The notes below the pieces were generated by a model. It had not been told where the DNA came from, did no database searches, and was given only the letters and a program-made list of their open reading frames with translations. A stretch of DNA of 41,620 bases from Kribbella turkmenica. GTDB lineage: Bacteria > Actinomycetota > Actinomycetes > Propionibacteriales > Kribbellaceae. This document shows, piece after piece, positions 25,091-32,582 of this stretch. Numbering within the stretch: the first letter of the stretch is position 1; each line of letters starts with the position of its first letter. The stretch spans positions 1 through 41,620 of the forward strand of contig NZ_SMKR01000052.1 in the NCBI RefSeq assembly GCF_004348725.1, in the 5' to 3' direction. The translations under genes were made by a program, and so were the position numbers.

Positions 25091-25120
25091 AGGGCGAACT
25101 AATATTGGGGTTGTCGCCCT
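25091..25120 (+). promoter_or_regulatory. Dyad overlapping a TAATAT -10 element upstream of korA
   Basis: AGGGCGA (25091-25097) and TCGCCCT (25114-25120) form a perfect 7-bp inverted repeat with a 16-base spacer that contains TAATAT (25100-25105), a good -10. The -35 17 bp upstream is poor (ATGGTT), which suggests an activator-dependent or alternative-sigma promoter. It sits about 80 bases upstream of the korA start. Confidence 0.45.
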
Positions 25121-25183
25121 GAACTGGGGGGATCGACCTGTCGTCCACGAAAGCGGCCGGCCGACCCAAGCTTCGACTTGGAG

Positions 25184-27178
25184 ATGAACAGAACAGTGAC
25201 CATCGAGGTCAAGCAGCTCGACCGCGTGGTGATCCGCTTCGCCGGCGACTCCGGCGACGGGATGCAGCTCACGGGGGACAGGTTCACAGCGGAAACGGCT
25301 TCGTTCGGCAATGACCTGTCGACGTTGCCCAACTTCCCAGCAGAGATCCGGGCACCAGCCGGAACACTGCCGGGAGTGTCGTCGTTCCAGCTCCACTTCG
25401 CCGACCACGACATCCTGACGCCCGGTGATGCGCCCGATGTGCTGATCGCGATGAACCCCGCCGCACTCAAGGCGAACCTGCGCGACGTGCCGCGCGGCGC
25501 CACCCTGATCGTCGACACCGCCGACTTCACCGCACGGAACCTGAAGCGGATCGGGTACGACGAGAACCCGCTGGAGACCGGTGAGCTCGAGGCCTACCAC
25601 GTCGTACCGCTGAACCTCACCGGGATGACGGTGGAGTCGGTCAAGGAGTTCGGGCTGTCCCGCAAGGACGCCTCCCGGGCGAAGAACATGTACGCCCTCG
25701 GCCTGGTGTCCTGGCTGTTCCAGCGGCCGGTCGAGTCGACGATCACGTTCCTGAAGACCAAGTTCGCCGGCAAGCCGGACATCCGGGACGCGAACATCGC
25801 GGCCTTCCGGGCCGGCTACAACTTCGGTGAGACCGCCGAGGAGTTCTCGGTCCGGTACGAGGTGAAGCCGGCCAGCATGGACACCGGCACCTACCGCAAC
25901 ATCTCCGGCAACCTCGCGCTCGCGTACGGCCTGGTGGCGGGCGCCCAGCGCTCAGGCCTGCCGCTGGTGCTCGGTGCCTACCCGATCACCCCGGCCTCGG
26001 ACGTGCTGCACGAGCTGTCGAAGCTCAAGCGGTTCAACGTCACGACGATCCAGGCCGAGGACGAGATCGCCGGTGTCGGCGCCGCCCTCGGTGCGTCGTT
26101 CGGCGGCGCGCTCGGCGTGACCACGTCGTCCGGCCCGGGCATCAGCCTGAAGTCGGAGACGATCGGCCTCGGCGTGATGCTCGAGCTGCCGCTGGTGATC
26201 TGCGACATCCAGCGCGCCGGCCCGTCGACCGGCATGCCGACCAAGACCGAGCAGGCCGACCTGCTGCAGGTGATGTTCGGCCGCAACGGCGAGGCCCCGC
26301 TGCCGGTGCTCGCGGCCCGGTCCCCCGCGGACTGCTTCGCGATCGCGGTCGAGGCCGCCCGGATCGCGGTGACCTACCGGACGCCGGTGATCGTGCTGTC
26401 CGACGGCTACCTGGCGAACGGCTCGGAGCCGTGGCAGATCCCGGTGATCGAGGACCTGCCGACGATCGACCCGGACTTCACCCTCGAGCCGAACGCGACC
26501 AACGACAAGGGCGAGCCGGCGTACCTCCCTTACCTGCGCGACCCGGAGACCCTGGCCCGCGCCTGGGCCATTCCGGGAACGGCGGGACTGGACCACCGGA
26601 TCGGTGGCCTGGAGAAGGAGGACAAGACCGGCAACATCTCCTACGACCCGGCCAACCACGACCTGATGATCCGCACCCGGCAGGCGAAGGTGGACGGCAT
26701 CGCCCGCTCGATCGAGCCGCTCGAGGTCGACGACCCGGACGGCGCGGCGAAGGTGCTGGTGCTCGGCTGGGGGTCGACGTACGGTCCGATCGGCGCCGGT
26801 GTCCGCCGGGTCCGCAAGGTCGGCGGCAAGGTCGCGCAGGCCCACCTGCGGTACTTGAACCCGTTCCCGCCGAACCTCGGTGACGTGCTCGGCCGGTACG
26901 AGAAGGTCCTGGTCCCGGAGATGAACCTGGGCCAGCTGGCGATGCTGCTGCGGGCCAAGTACCTGGTCGACGTGGTGTCCTACGCCCAGGTCCGCGGGAT
27001 GCCGCTGGGGGCGGCCGAGCTGGCCGAGGTGATCGGCAACCTGGTCGAGGAGACCGAGGGCATCGACGACGACGCCCGCCACCTCGGTGAGGCCGCGGCG
27101 GCGTTGAAGCACGGCGAGGCACTGGTCGACTCGAACGGCCACCTCACGACGGAGCTGAAGACAAGGGGAACACGATGA
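25184..27178 (+). CDS. korA: 2-oxoacid:ferredoxin oxidoreductase, alpha (gamma-alpha fused) subunit
   Basis: Large subunit of 664 residues of the enzyme that oxidatively decarboxylates 2-oxoglutarate (or another 2-oxoacid) with CoA to the acyl-CoA, reducing ferredoxin. The N-terminal gamma domain (about 5-190) begins with RFAGDSGDGMQLTGDRFTAE and continues with LPGVSSFQLHF. The alpha/pyrimidine-type domain (about 225-470) has AYPITPASDVLHELSKL, FGGALGVTTSSGPGISLKSE and QRAGPSTGMPTKTEQADL. This fused layout is typical of the oxygen-tolerant actinobacterial KorAB. ATG 25184 is used; TTG 25178 and GTG 25196 are alternatives. The stop overlaps the korB start, as expected for a stoichiometric complex. 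Confidence 0.95.
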   Translation: MNRTVTIEVKQLDRVVIRFAGDSGDGMQLTGDRFTAETASFGNDLSTLPNFPAEIRAPAGTLPGVSSFQLHFADHDILTPGDAPDVLIAMNPAALKANLRDVPRGATLIVDTADFTARNLKRIGYDENPLETGELEAYHVVPLNLTGMTVESVKEFGLSRKDASRAKNMYALGLVSWLFQRPVESTITFLKTKFAGKPDIRDANIAAFRAGYNFGETAEEFSVRYEVKPASMDTGTYRNISGNLALAYGLVAGAQRSGLPLVLGAYPITPASDVLHELSKLKRFNVTTIQAEDEIAGVGAALGASFGGALGVTTSSGPGISLKSETIGLGVMLELPLVICDIQRAGPSTGMPTKTEQADLLQVMFGRNGEAPLPVLAARSPADCFAIAVEAARIAVTYRTPVIVLSDGYLANGSEPWQIPVIEDLPTIDPDFTLEPNATNDKGEPAYLPYLRDPETLARAWAIPGTAGLDHRIGGLEKEDKTGNISYDPANHDLMIRTRQAKVDGIARSIEPLEVDDPDGAAKVLVLGWGSTYGPIGAGVRRVRKVGGKVAQAHLRYLNPFPPNLGDVLGRYEKVLVPEMNLGQLAMLLRAKYLVDVVSYAQVRGMPLGAAELAEVIGNLVEETEGIDDDARHLGEAAAALKHGEALVDSNGHLTTELKTRGTR

Positions 27179-28254
27179 GCACGGTCGAGCTCGGCATGCC
27201 GAGCCTGCCGAACGGTCTGCACGGCGTCCCGGCCGCGACCGAGCCGCAGAACCGCAAGGAGTACGTGTCGGACCAGGAGGTCCGCTGGTGCCCCGGCTGC
27301 GGGGACTACGCCGTACTCGCCGCCTTCCAGGGGTTCCTGCCGGAGCTCGGGATCAAGCGCGAGAACGTGGCGATGGTGTCCGGGATCGGCTGCTCGTCGC
27401 GGTTCCCGTACTACCTGTCGACGTACGGCATGCACTCGATCCACGGGCGCGCGCCGGCGATCGCGACCGGTCTCGCGGTGGCCCGGCCGGACCTGAGCGT
27501 CTGGGTGGTGACCGGTGACGGCGACGCGCTGTCGATCGGCGGCAACCACCTGATCCACACGCTCCGGCGGAACGTGAACCTGAAGATCCTGCTGTTCAAC
27601 AACCGGATCTACGGCCTGACCAAGGGCCAGTACTCGCCGACGTCGGAGCCGGGCAAGGTGACCAAGTCGACGCCGATGGGCTCGGTCGACAACCCGTTCA
27701 ACCCGGTGTCGCTGGCGCTCGGGGCCGAGGCGACGTTTGTGGCCCGGACGGTCGACTCCGACCGCAAGCACCTGACCCAGGTCCTGCGGGAGGCCGCGGA
27801 GCACCGCGGCACGGCGTTCGTGGAGATCTACCAGAACTGCCCGATCTTCAACGACAACGCGTTCGACGCGTTCAAGAACCCGGAGACCCGGGACGACGCG
27901 ATCATCCCGCTGGTGCACGGCGAGCCGATCCGTTTCGGCAAGGACGGCCACCTCGGCGTGGTCCGCGACGGCTTCGCCTCGCTGGCCGTGCGTGAGGTCG
28001 CGGACCTCCCGAACGGCGAGGCCGACCTGGTCGTTCACGACGCGCACACCGACGACCCGGCGTACGCGTTCGCGCTGTCCCGGCTGACCGACGGCGGCGT
28101 CCTGCACCAGGCCCCGATCGGCGTCTTCCGGAAGGTCGACCGGCCGGCGTACGACGACCTGGTCCGTCAGCAGATCACCACCGCCCAGGAAGCCCAGGGC
28201 ACCGGCGACCTGCAGGCCCTGGTCACCGGCTCCGACACCTGGACCGTCGACTGA
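27175..28254 (+). CDS. korB: 2-oxoacid:ferredoxin oxidoreductase, beta subunit
   Basis: TPP- and 4Fe-4S-binding subunit of 359 residues. WCPGCGDY supplies Cys39 and Cys42; Cys73 (GIGCSSRFPYY) and the later QNCPIFND Cys complete a likely cluster ligand set. The TPP motif is GDGDALSIGGNHLIHTLRRN, ending in LFNNRIYGLTKGQ. All expected catalytic landmarks are present. The ATG is inside the end of korA (4-base overlap). No ferredoxin gene is visible in the window, so the electron acceptor is encoded elsewhere. The dispersed complex I subunits nearby are candidate downstream acceptors of reduced ferredoxin (inference). Confidence 0.96.
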   Translation: MSTVELGMPSLPNGLHGVPAATEPQNRKEYVSDQEVRWCPGCGDYAVLAAFQGFLPELGIKRENVAMVSGIGCSSRFPYYLSTYGMHSIHGRAPAIATGLAVARPDLSVWVVTGDGDALSIGGNHLIHTLRRNVNLKILLFNNRIYGLTKGQYSPTSEPGKVTKSTPMGSVDNPFNPVSLALGAEATFVARTVDSDRKHLTQVLREAAEHRGTAFVEIYQNCPIFNDNAFDAFKNPETRDDAIIPLVHGEPIRFGKDGHLGVVRDGFASLAVREVADLPNGEADLVVHDAHTDDPAYAFALSRLTDGGVLHQAPIGVFRKVDRPAYDDLVRQQITTAQEAQGTGDLQALVTGSDTWTVD

Positions 28255-28258
28255 GTTC

Positions 28259-28321
28259 TCAGCTCAGGTAGACCCGGACGACCTTCTCGAAGGCGTCCGG
28301 GTCCTCCGCCTACGGGTAGTG
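28259..28321 (-). pseudogene. Alpha/beta-hydrolase C-terminal remnant forming a hairpin
   Basis: Read on the minus strand the codons give HYP, a stop, then AEDPDAFEKVVRVYLS and TGA (28259-28261). H-Y-P-x-x-E-D-P-x-x-F is the usual ending of alpha/beta-hydrolases just after the catalytic His, so this is the tail of a lost gene with one nonsense change. The same bases form a stem: ACCCGGACG (28272-28280) plus CCTT pairs with AAGG plus CGTCCGGGT (28294-28302) around a CTCG loop. It lies about 17 bases after korB and may now serve as its terminator, though there is no T-tract. Confidence 0.6.
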
Positions 28322-28337
28322 CGTCTATCGTGAGCGG

Positions 28338-29297
28338 ATGGACGACCGGGTGGTCCTGGTGGTGGCGTACGACGGTGTCGAGTTGCTGGACGTCGCCTGT
28401 GTGACCTCGTGTCTGGACATCGCCAACCGGATCGGCGCGAGTCCGCCGTACAAGGTCGTGCTGCTGTCGTTGGGCGCGCACGCCGTCACCTGTGACTCGG
28501 GCCTGCAACTACAGGCGCACGACGCGCTCGAGCGGTTCAACGAGCCGTTCGACACGTTGGTGGTGTCCGGCGGACTCGGGCACGAGAGGGCCGCGGCGGA
28601 CCCGCGACTGGTCGGCCACGTACGGCGTCTCGCCGCGTTGGCCCGCCGGGTCACGTCGGCGTGCACGGGAGCGACCGTCCTCGCGGAGAGCGGTCTGCTC
28701 AACGGCCGGCGCGCGACGACGCACTGGATGTACGCCGACCGGCTCGCGGCGAACTACCCGGAGATCCAGGTCGACGCCGACCCGATCTACATCCGGGACG
28801 GCCGGGTCGCGACGTCGGGCGGAGTCACCAGCGCGCTCGACCTGACGCTGTCGTTCATCGAGGAGGACCACGGCGAGGCGCTGGCCCGCGGGGTCGCGAT
28901 GGGCACGGTCGCCTACCTGCAGCGGCCGGGCGGTCAGTCCCAGATGAGCATGTTCGTGGCGACCCGGCTGAGCGGCGACCTGCTCGTCCGCCGGATCCGC
29001 GACCACATCCACAGCCACCTGGCCACCGACCTGACCACGCCCGCGCTGGCCCGGTTCGCCGGAGTCAGCGAGCGGCACCTGTCGCGGTTGTTCCTGACCC
29101 ACGTGCAGTCGACGCCGGCGCAGTACGTCCGCGGCGTCCGGACCGAGGCGGCCGCGCAACTGCTGGTGTCGGCCGAGGCGCCACTCGCGGCGGTCGCGCG
29201 ACAGTGCGGGTTCGGGTCGACCGAGTCGCTGCGGCAGGCGTTCCTCGACCGGTACGGCGTGCCGCCGTCGACGTACCGGCGGCAACAGGCCGGCTGA
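28338..29297 (+). CDS. GlxA-type transcriptional regulator (DJ-1/PfpI plus AraC)
   Basis: Regulator of 319 residues. The N-terminal DJ-1/PfpI-like domain (about 5-175) has VELLDVACVTSCLDIA, a nucleophile-elbow-like TSACTGATVLAESGLL and ATTHWMYADRLA. The C-terminal AraC domain (about 215-315) has two helix-turn-helix motifs: TTPALARFAGVSERHLSRLF and PLAAVARQCGFGSTESLRQA, ending in the usual YGVPPSTYRR. Members bind small metabolites or amino-acid derivatives and activate nearby catabolic genes. The neighbouring genes do not suggest a clear target. The promoter must lie within or next to the hydrolase remnant at 28259-28321. Confidence 0.94.
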   Translation: MDDRVVLVVAYDGVELLDVACVTSCLDIANRIGASPPYKVVLLSLGAHAVTCDSGLQLQAHDALERFNEPFDTLVVSGGLGHERAAADPRLVGHVRRLAALARRVTSACTGATVLAESGLLNGRRATTHWMYADRLAANYPEIQVDADPIYIRDGRVATSGGVTSALDLTLSFIEEDHGEALARGVAMGTVAYLQRPGGQSQMSMFVATRLSGDLLVRRIRDHIHSHLATDLTTPALARFAGVSERHLSRLFLTHVQSTPAQYVRGVRTEAAAQLLVSAEAPLAAVARQCGFGSTESLRQAFLDRYGVPPSTYRRQQAG

Positions 29298-29387
29298 CCG
29301 CAGGAATCCGGTCCGTTTCCCCACGGATCCGGACGCGATCACGGCTGCGCAGCTACCTCCGCGCCGGTATTCCGCAGGATCGGGGCC

Positions 29388-29954
29388 ATGACGAACAGGG
29401 GGTTGGCGGCCAGGTGGCCGACCGGACTGGCCCTGGTCACCGTCGCGGCCGCGCTCGCGCTGATCGTCGCGCTCGACCGGGAGGCCGAGTTCTTCGGCCC
29501 GGCGGTCGCGACGATGGCCGGGATCTACGTGATGGCGTACGCGATCGGGAGGCCTTGGACGGCGTGGGTCGCGTTCGCCGTCCTCAGCGCGGTCGCGTCG
29601 GCGTTCCACGGTCTCGACGCCGCCGGCGTGTGGTCCGTCGAGCCCGGCGTCGGGATGGTCGCGGTGCTGGTCGTGCTGTGGGTGTGGGCGGTCGTCCGGC
29701 GCCGGTACGCCGAGCCGGCCTTCACGCTGGAGACCGCCGGGACGGTCTTCTTCGGTGCGCTCACGATCGTCGTCGTCGCCACCGAGTCGGGGACCGCGAT
29801 CGCCGTCGCGGGCCTGGGCTGGTTGCTCCACGGCGCGTGGGACTCCTACCACTTCCGCGCGAACACGGTCGTCGCCCGCTCCTGGGCGGAGTACTGCGGC
29901 GTCATCGACCTGGCCGTCGGCACGGCCCTCCTCGTGACGGCGGTGACCCGATGA
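29388..29954 (+). CDS. Integral membrane protein of unknown function
   Basis: Membrane protein of 188 residues with about five to six helices (for example LALVTVAAALALIVAL; GVGMVAVLVVLWVWAVV; TVFFGALTIVVVATESG) and no signal peptide. Charged motifs are few: HGAWDSYHFRANTVV near residue 150 is notable for His, Asp and His in one loop. I do not recognise the family. It follows the GlxA-type gene after about 90 bases that contain an imperfect hairpin near 29308-29333, and converges on the DUF445 gene with a 21-base gap. Confidence 0.75.
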   Translation: MTNRGLAARWPTGLALVTVAAALALIVALDREAEFFGPAVATMAGIYVMAYAIGRPWTAWVAFAVLSAVASAFHGLDAAGVWSVEPGVGMVAVLVVLWVWAVVRRRYAEPAFTLETAGTVFFGALTIVVVATESGTAIAVAGLGWLLHGAWDSYHFRANTVVARSWAEYCGVIDLAVGTALLVTAVTR

Positions 29955-29975
29955 CCGACACCGAGGACCGCAACG

Positions 29976-31223
29976 TCAGAGCAGTTCGCTGACCGTGTGG
30001 ATGATCAGGCCGACGAGGGCACCGACGACCGTGCCGTTGATCCGGATGAACTGCAGGTCGCGGCCGACGTGAAGTTCGATCCGGGCCGCGGCCTCGCGGC
30101 CGTCCCAGCGTTCGATGGTGTCGGAGATGACCGAGACGATCTCGCTGCCGTAGGTGCGGATGACGTAGCCGACCGCCTCGGCGGCACGGGCGTCCACCTT
30201 CGACCGCAGGTCTTCGTCGTCCTGGAGCCGCTGCCCCAGATCCTGCAGCGCCTTGGTCCCGCGCACCCGCAGCGTGCTGGCCGGGTCGTTGATCGAGTCG
30301 ATCAGCGCGGTCCGGACGGCGTCCCACACCGCGGTCAGGCTGGAGCCCATGTCGGGATGCGTCAGCATCCGGGCCTTGAACGCCTCGAACCGGTCCATCA
30401 CCTCGGGATCGTGCTGGAGGTCCTCGGCCAACTGCCCGAGCAGCCGGTCGATCGCCTTCCGGGCCGCGTGCGACTGGTCGTCCCGGACGTCGGCCAGCCA
30501 GGCCAGCGCCTCCCGGTGGATCCGGTCGATCACCAGCCGGTCGACCCACTGCGGTGACCACCGCGGCGCGCGCGGACCGACGACCTCGGCCAGCAGGTCC
30601 CGGTTGTCGCGCAGCCAGTCGTGGGCCTCGACCATGAGCAGGTCGAACAGCGCGTGGTGCGCACCGTCGTCGACGACCGACCGCAGGAAGTGGCCGGCGA
30701 TCGGGCTCAGCGGCTCCTGCACGAACCGCGGCAGCAGCGACCCGCGGACGAACGCGGTCACGTCCTCGTCACCGAGCTTCGGCAGGGCCGCGCCGATCGT
30801 CCGAGCGCCCTCGGCCACGATCCGCTCGGCATGGTTGCCGGAGGCAAGCCACTCGCCGGCCCGGCGGCTGACCTCGGCGGTCGCCATCTTCCCGGCCACC
30901 ACCTGCTCGGAGAGGAAGTTCTCGGTGACGAACTGCTCCAGGCTCTCGGCCAGGCTGTCCTTGCGGGTCGGCACGATCGCGGTGTGCGGGATCGGCAGGC
31001 CGAGTGGCCGGCGGAACAGCGCGGTGACCGCGAACCAGTCCGCCAGCGCACCTACCATCGCGGCCTCGGCGGCCGCGTTCAGGTACCCCCAGCCACCGTC
31101 GCGGTGCAGCGTGACCACGTAGACGACGGCCGCGAGGACCAGCAACGACAACGCCACCGACCGCATCTGCCGCAGCCCGCGCCGCCGTACCTCGTCAGCA
31201 GCGCTCAACGTCAAGGTCGCCAT
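29976..31223 (-). CDS. DUF445 family membrane-anchored protein (YjiN-like)
   Basis: Protein of 415 residues. One N-terminal membrane helix (VALSLLVLAAVVYVVTLH) precedes GYLNAAAEAAMVGALADWFAVTALFRRPLG and LPIPHTAIVPTRKDSLAES, the signature blocks of DUF445. The body is a long set of amphipathic helices, and a second hydrophobic segment closes the protein (IRINGTVVGALVGLIIHTV), also typical of the family. The function is not established; members are thought to sit in the membrane with a large helical domain. Single gene, convergent with the membrane protein at 29388. Confidence 0.9.
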   Translation of the reverse strand: MATLTLSAADEVRRRGLRQMRSVALSLLVLAAVVYVVTLHRDGGWGYLNAAAEAAMVGALADWFAVTALFRRPLGLPIPHTAIVPTRKDSLAESLEQFVTENFLSEQVVAGKMATAEVSRRAGEWLASGNHAERIVAEGARTIGAALPKLGDEDVTAFVRGSLLPRFVQEPLSPIAGHFLRSVVDDGAHHALFDLLMVEAHDWLRDNRDLLAEVVGPRAPRWSPQWVDRLVIDRIHREALAWLADVRDDQSHAARKAIDRLLGQLAEDLQHDPEVMDRFEAFKARMLTHPDMGSSLTAVWDAVRTALIDSINDPASTLRVRGTKALQDLGQRLQDDEDLRSKVDARAAEAVGYVIRTYGSEIVSVISDTIERWDGREAAARIELHVGRDLQFIRINGTVVGALVGLIIHTVSELL

Positions 31224-31250
31224 ACACCGATCTAACCAAGTGACCGGTGA

Positions 31251-32456
31251 TCAGGCTGTGAGGCGAGTACCTCGGCGGTCCATGAGTCCGGAGATCAGGG
31301 CGAGGGCCAGGCCGGCGACGGCGAGCGCGGCGCCGACGCGGCTGGGCCACTCGTAGCCGTAGCCGGCGGCGAGTACGACGCTGCCGAGCCAGGCGCCGAG
31401 GGCGTTCGCGACGTTCAGCGTCGAGTGGTTCAGCGACGCGGCCAGCGACTGGCCCTCGTGGGCGACGTCCATCAGCCGGGTCTGCAGCGCCGGGACCAGG
31501 ATGCTCGCCGACAATCCCATCGCGAACACCGCGGCGAGCGCACCCGGCTTCGTCTGCGCGAGCCACCCGAACGTAGCCAGGACGACGGCGATCGCGATCA
31601 GGCCGCCGTACAGGCTCGGCATCAGGGCCCGGTCGGCGAGCCGGCCGCCGACGACGGTGCCGCAGGTCATGCCGACGCCGTACACGGCCAGCACGACAGT
31701 GACCGCGGCCTCGGAGAAACCGGCCAGTTCCGTCATCGTCGGGGTGATGTAGGAGTACGTCGCGAACATGCCGCCGAAGCCGACCATGCCGACCAGCAGC
31801 GCCATCCACACCTGCGGCCGGGACAGCGCGCTCAACTCGCTGCGGACGTTCACGTCGCTGCCCACCGGCTGCGGCGCCACCCAGAACCAGACCGCCACCA
31901 GCGTCAGCAGCCCGAGCCCGCCGACGGCCAGGAACGGCACCTGCCAGCCGAGCCTCTGGCCGAGCAGGGTGGTCACCGGGACGCCGATGATGTTGGAGAC
32001 CGGCAGCCCGACCATGCTCATCGAGACCGCCCAGGCACGCCGGCCGGCCGGTACCATCGAGGCGGCGACCACCGCACCGATCCCGAAGAACGCGCCGTGC
32101 GGCACCCCGGTCAGGAAGCGCGCGGCCATCAGGAACTCGTAGCCGTCGGCAACGGCCGACAGCACGTTGCCGAGCACGAACACCGCCATCAGCCCGAGCA
32201 GCAGCCGCTTCCGCCCGGTCCGCGCCCCGAGCGCCGCGATCACCGGCGCCCCGACCACCACCCCGATCGCGTACGCCGAGATGACGTGACCGGCGGTCGG
32301 GATCGAGATGTCCACCCCGTCGGCGATCTGCGGCAGCAGGCCCATGGTGACGAACTCGGTGGTGCCGATCGCGAACCCGCCGGTCGCCAGCGCGAACAAC
32401 GCGAGCCCGACGTGCCGCGCCGTCAGACCACTGTCAGGAGTCACCGAAGTTGTCAC
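31251..32456 (-). CDS. MFS exporter (DHA1; AraJ/PbuE-like)
   Basis: Twelve-helix exporter of 401 residues. The family start LALFALATGGFAIGTTEFVT and the MFS signature loops ALGARTGRKRLLLGL (after helix 2) and VVGGRLADRALM (after helix 8) are clear, as is ARFLTGVPHGAFFGIGAVV in helix 4. This subgroup exports sugars, purines, chloramphenicol or other small compounds; the substrate is unknown. GTG 32456 is the furthest upstream start giving the usual N-terminus, but the ribosome-binding site is poor. It is divergent from the lactate 2-monooxygenase gene, and the shared upstream region contains striking direct and inverted repeats, so the two are probably co-regulated. Confidence 0.92.
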   Translation of the reverse strand: MTTSVTPDSGLTARHVGLALFALATGGFAIGTTEFVTMGLLPQIADGVDISIPTAGHVISAYAIGVVVGAPVIAALGARTGRKRLLLGLMAVFVLGNVLSAVADGYEFLMAARFLTGVPHGAFFGIGAVVAASMVPAGRRAWAVSMSMVGLPVSNIIGVPVTTLLGQRLGWQVPFLAVGGLGLLTLVAVWFWVAPQPVGSDVNVRSELSALSRPQVWMALLVGMVGFGGMFATYSYITPTMTELAGFSEAAVTVVLAVYGVGMTCGTVVGGRLADRALMPSLYGGLIAIAVVLATFGWLAQTKPGALAAVFAMGLSASILVPALQTRLMDVAHEGQSLAASLNHSTLNVANALGAWLGSVVLAAGYGYEWPSRVGAALAVAGLALALISGLMDRRGTRLTA

Positions 32457-32470
32457 ACCTGATTGTCACA
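32450..32470. promoter_or_regulatory. TTGTCACA direct repeat at the MFS gene start
   Basis: TTGTCACA occurs at 32450-32457 and 32463-32470, a 13-bp period. On the minus strand this reads TGTGACAA twice and covers the GTG start and translation-initiation region of the MFS gene, where a bound protein would block expression. Could be chance, since the first copy is partly coding. Confidence 0.4.
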
Positions 32471-32474
32471 TCGG

Positions 32475-32559
32475 TCCGCCAGGCCATCACAATCCGCTGC
32501 CGCTGCGGGCGTTGAGCGTAGGCGCCGCGCGACCGGCCCGGTTGTGATGGCCTGGCGGA
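32475..32559. repeat. 18-bp perfect inverted repeat between divergent genes
   Basis: TCCGCCAGGCCATCACAA (32475-32492) recurs as its exact reverse complement at 32542-32559, with a 49-base spacer. It lies between the MFS exporter start (32456) and the lactate monooxygenase start (32583). It could be two operator copies, one per promoter, that loop together, or the ends of a very small MITE-like element; no convincing target duplication flanks it. Arms of this length do not occur by chance at this distance. Confidence 0.85.
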
Positions 32560-32582
32560 TCGCCACCATGCAAGGATCCGGC

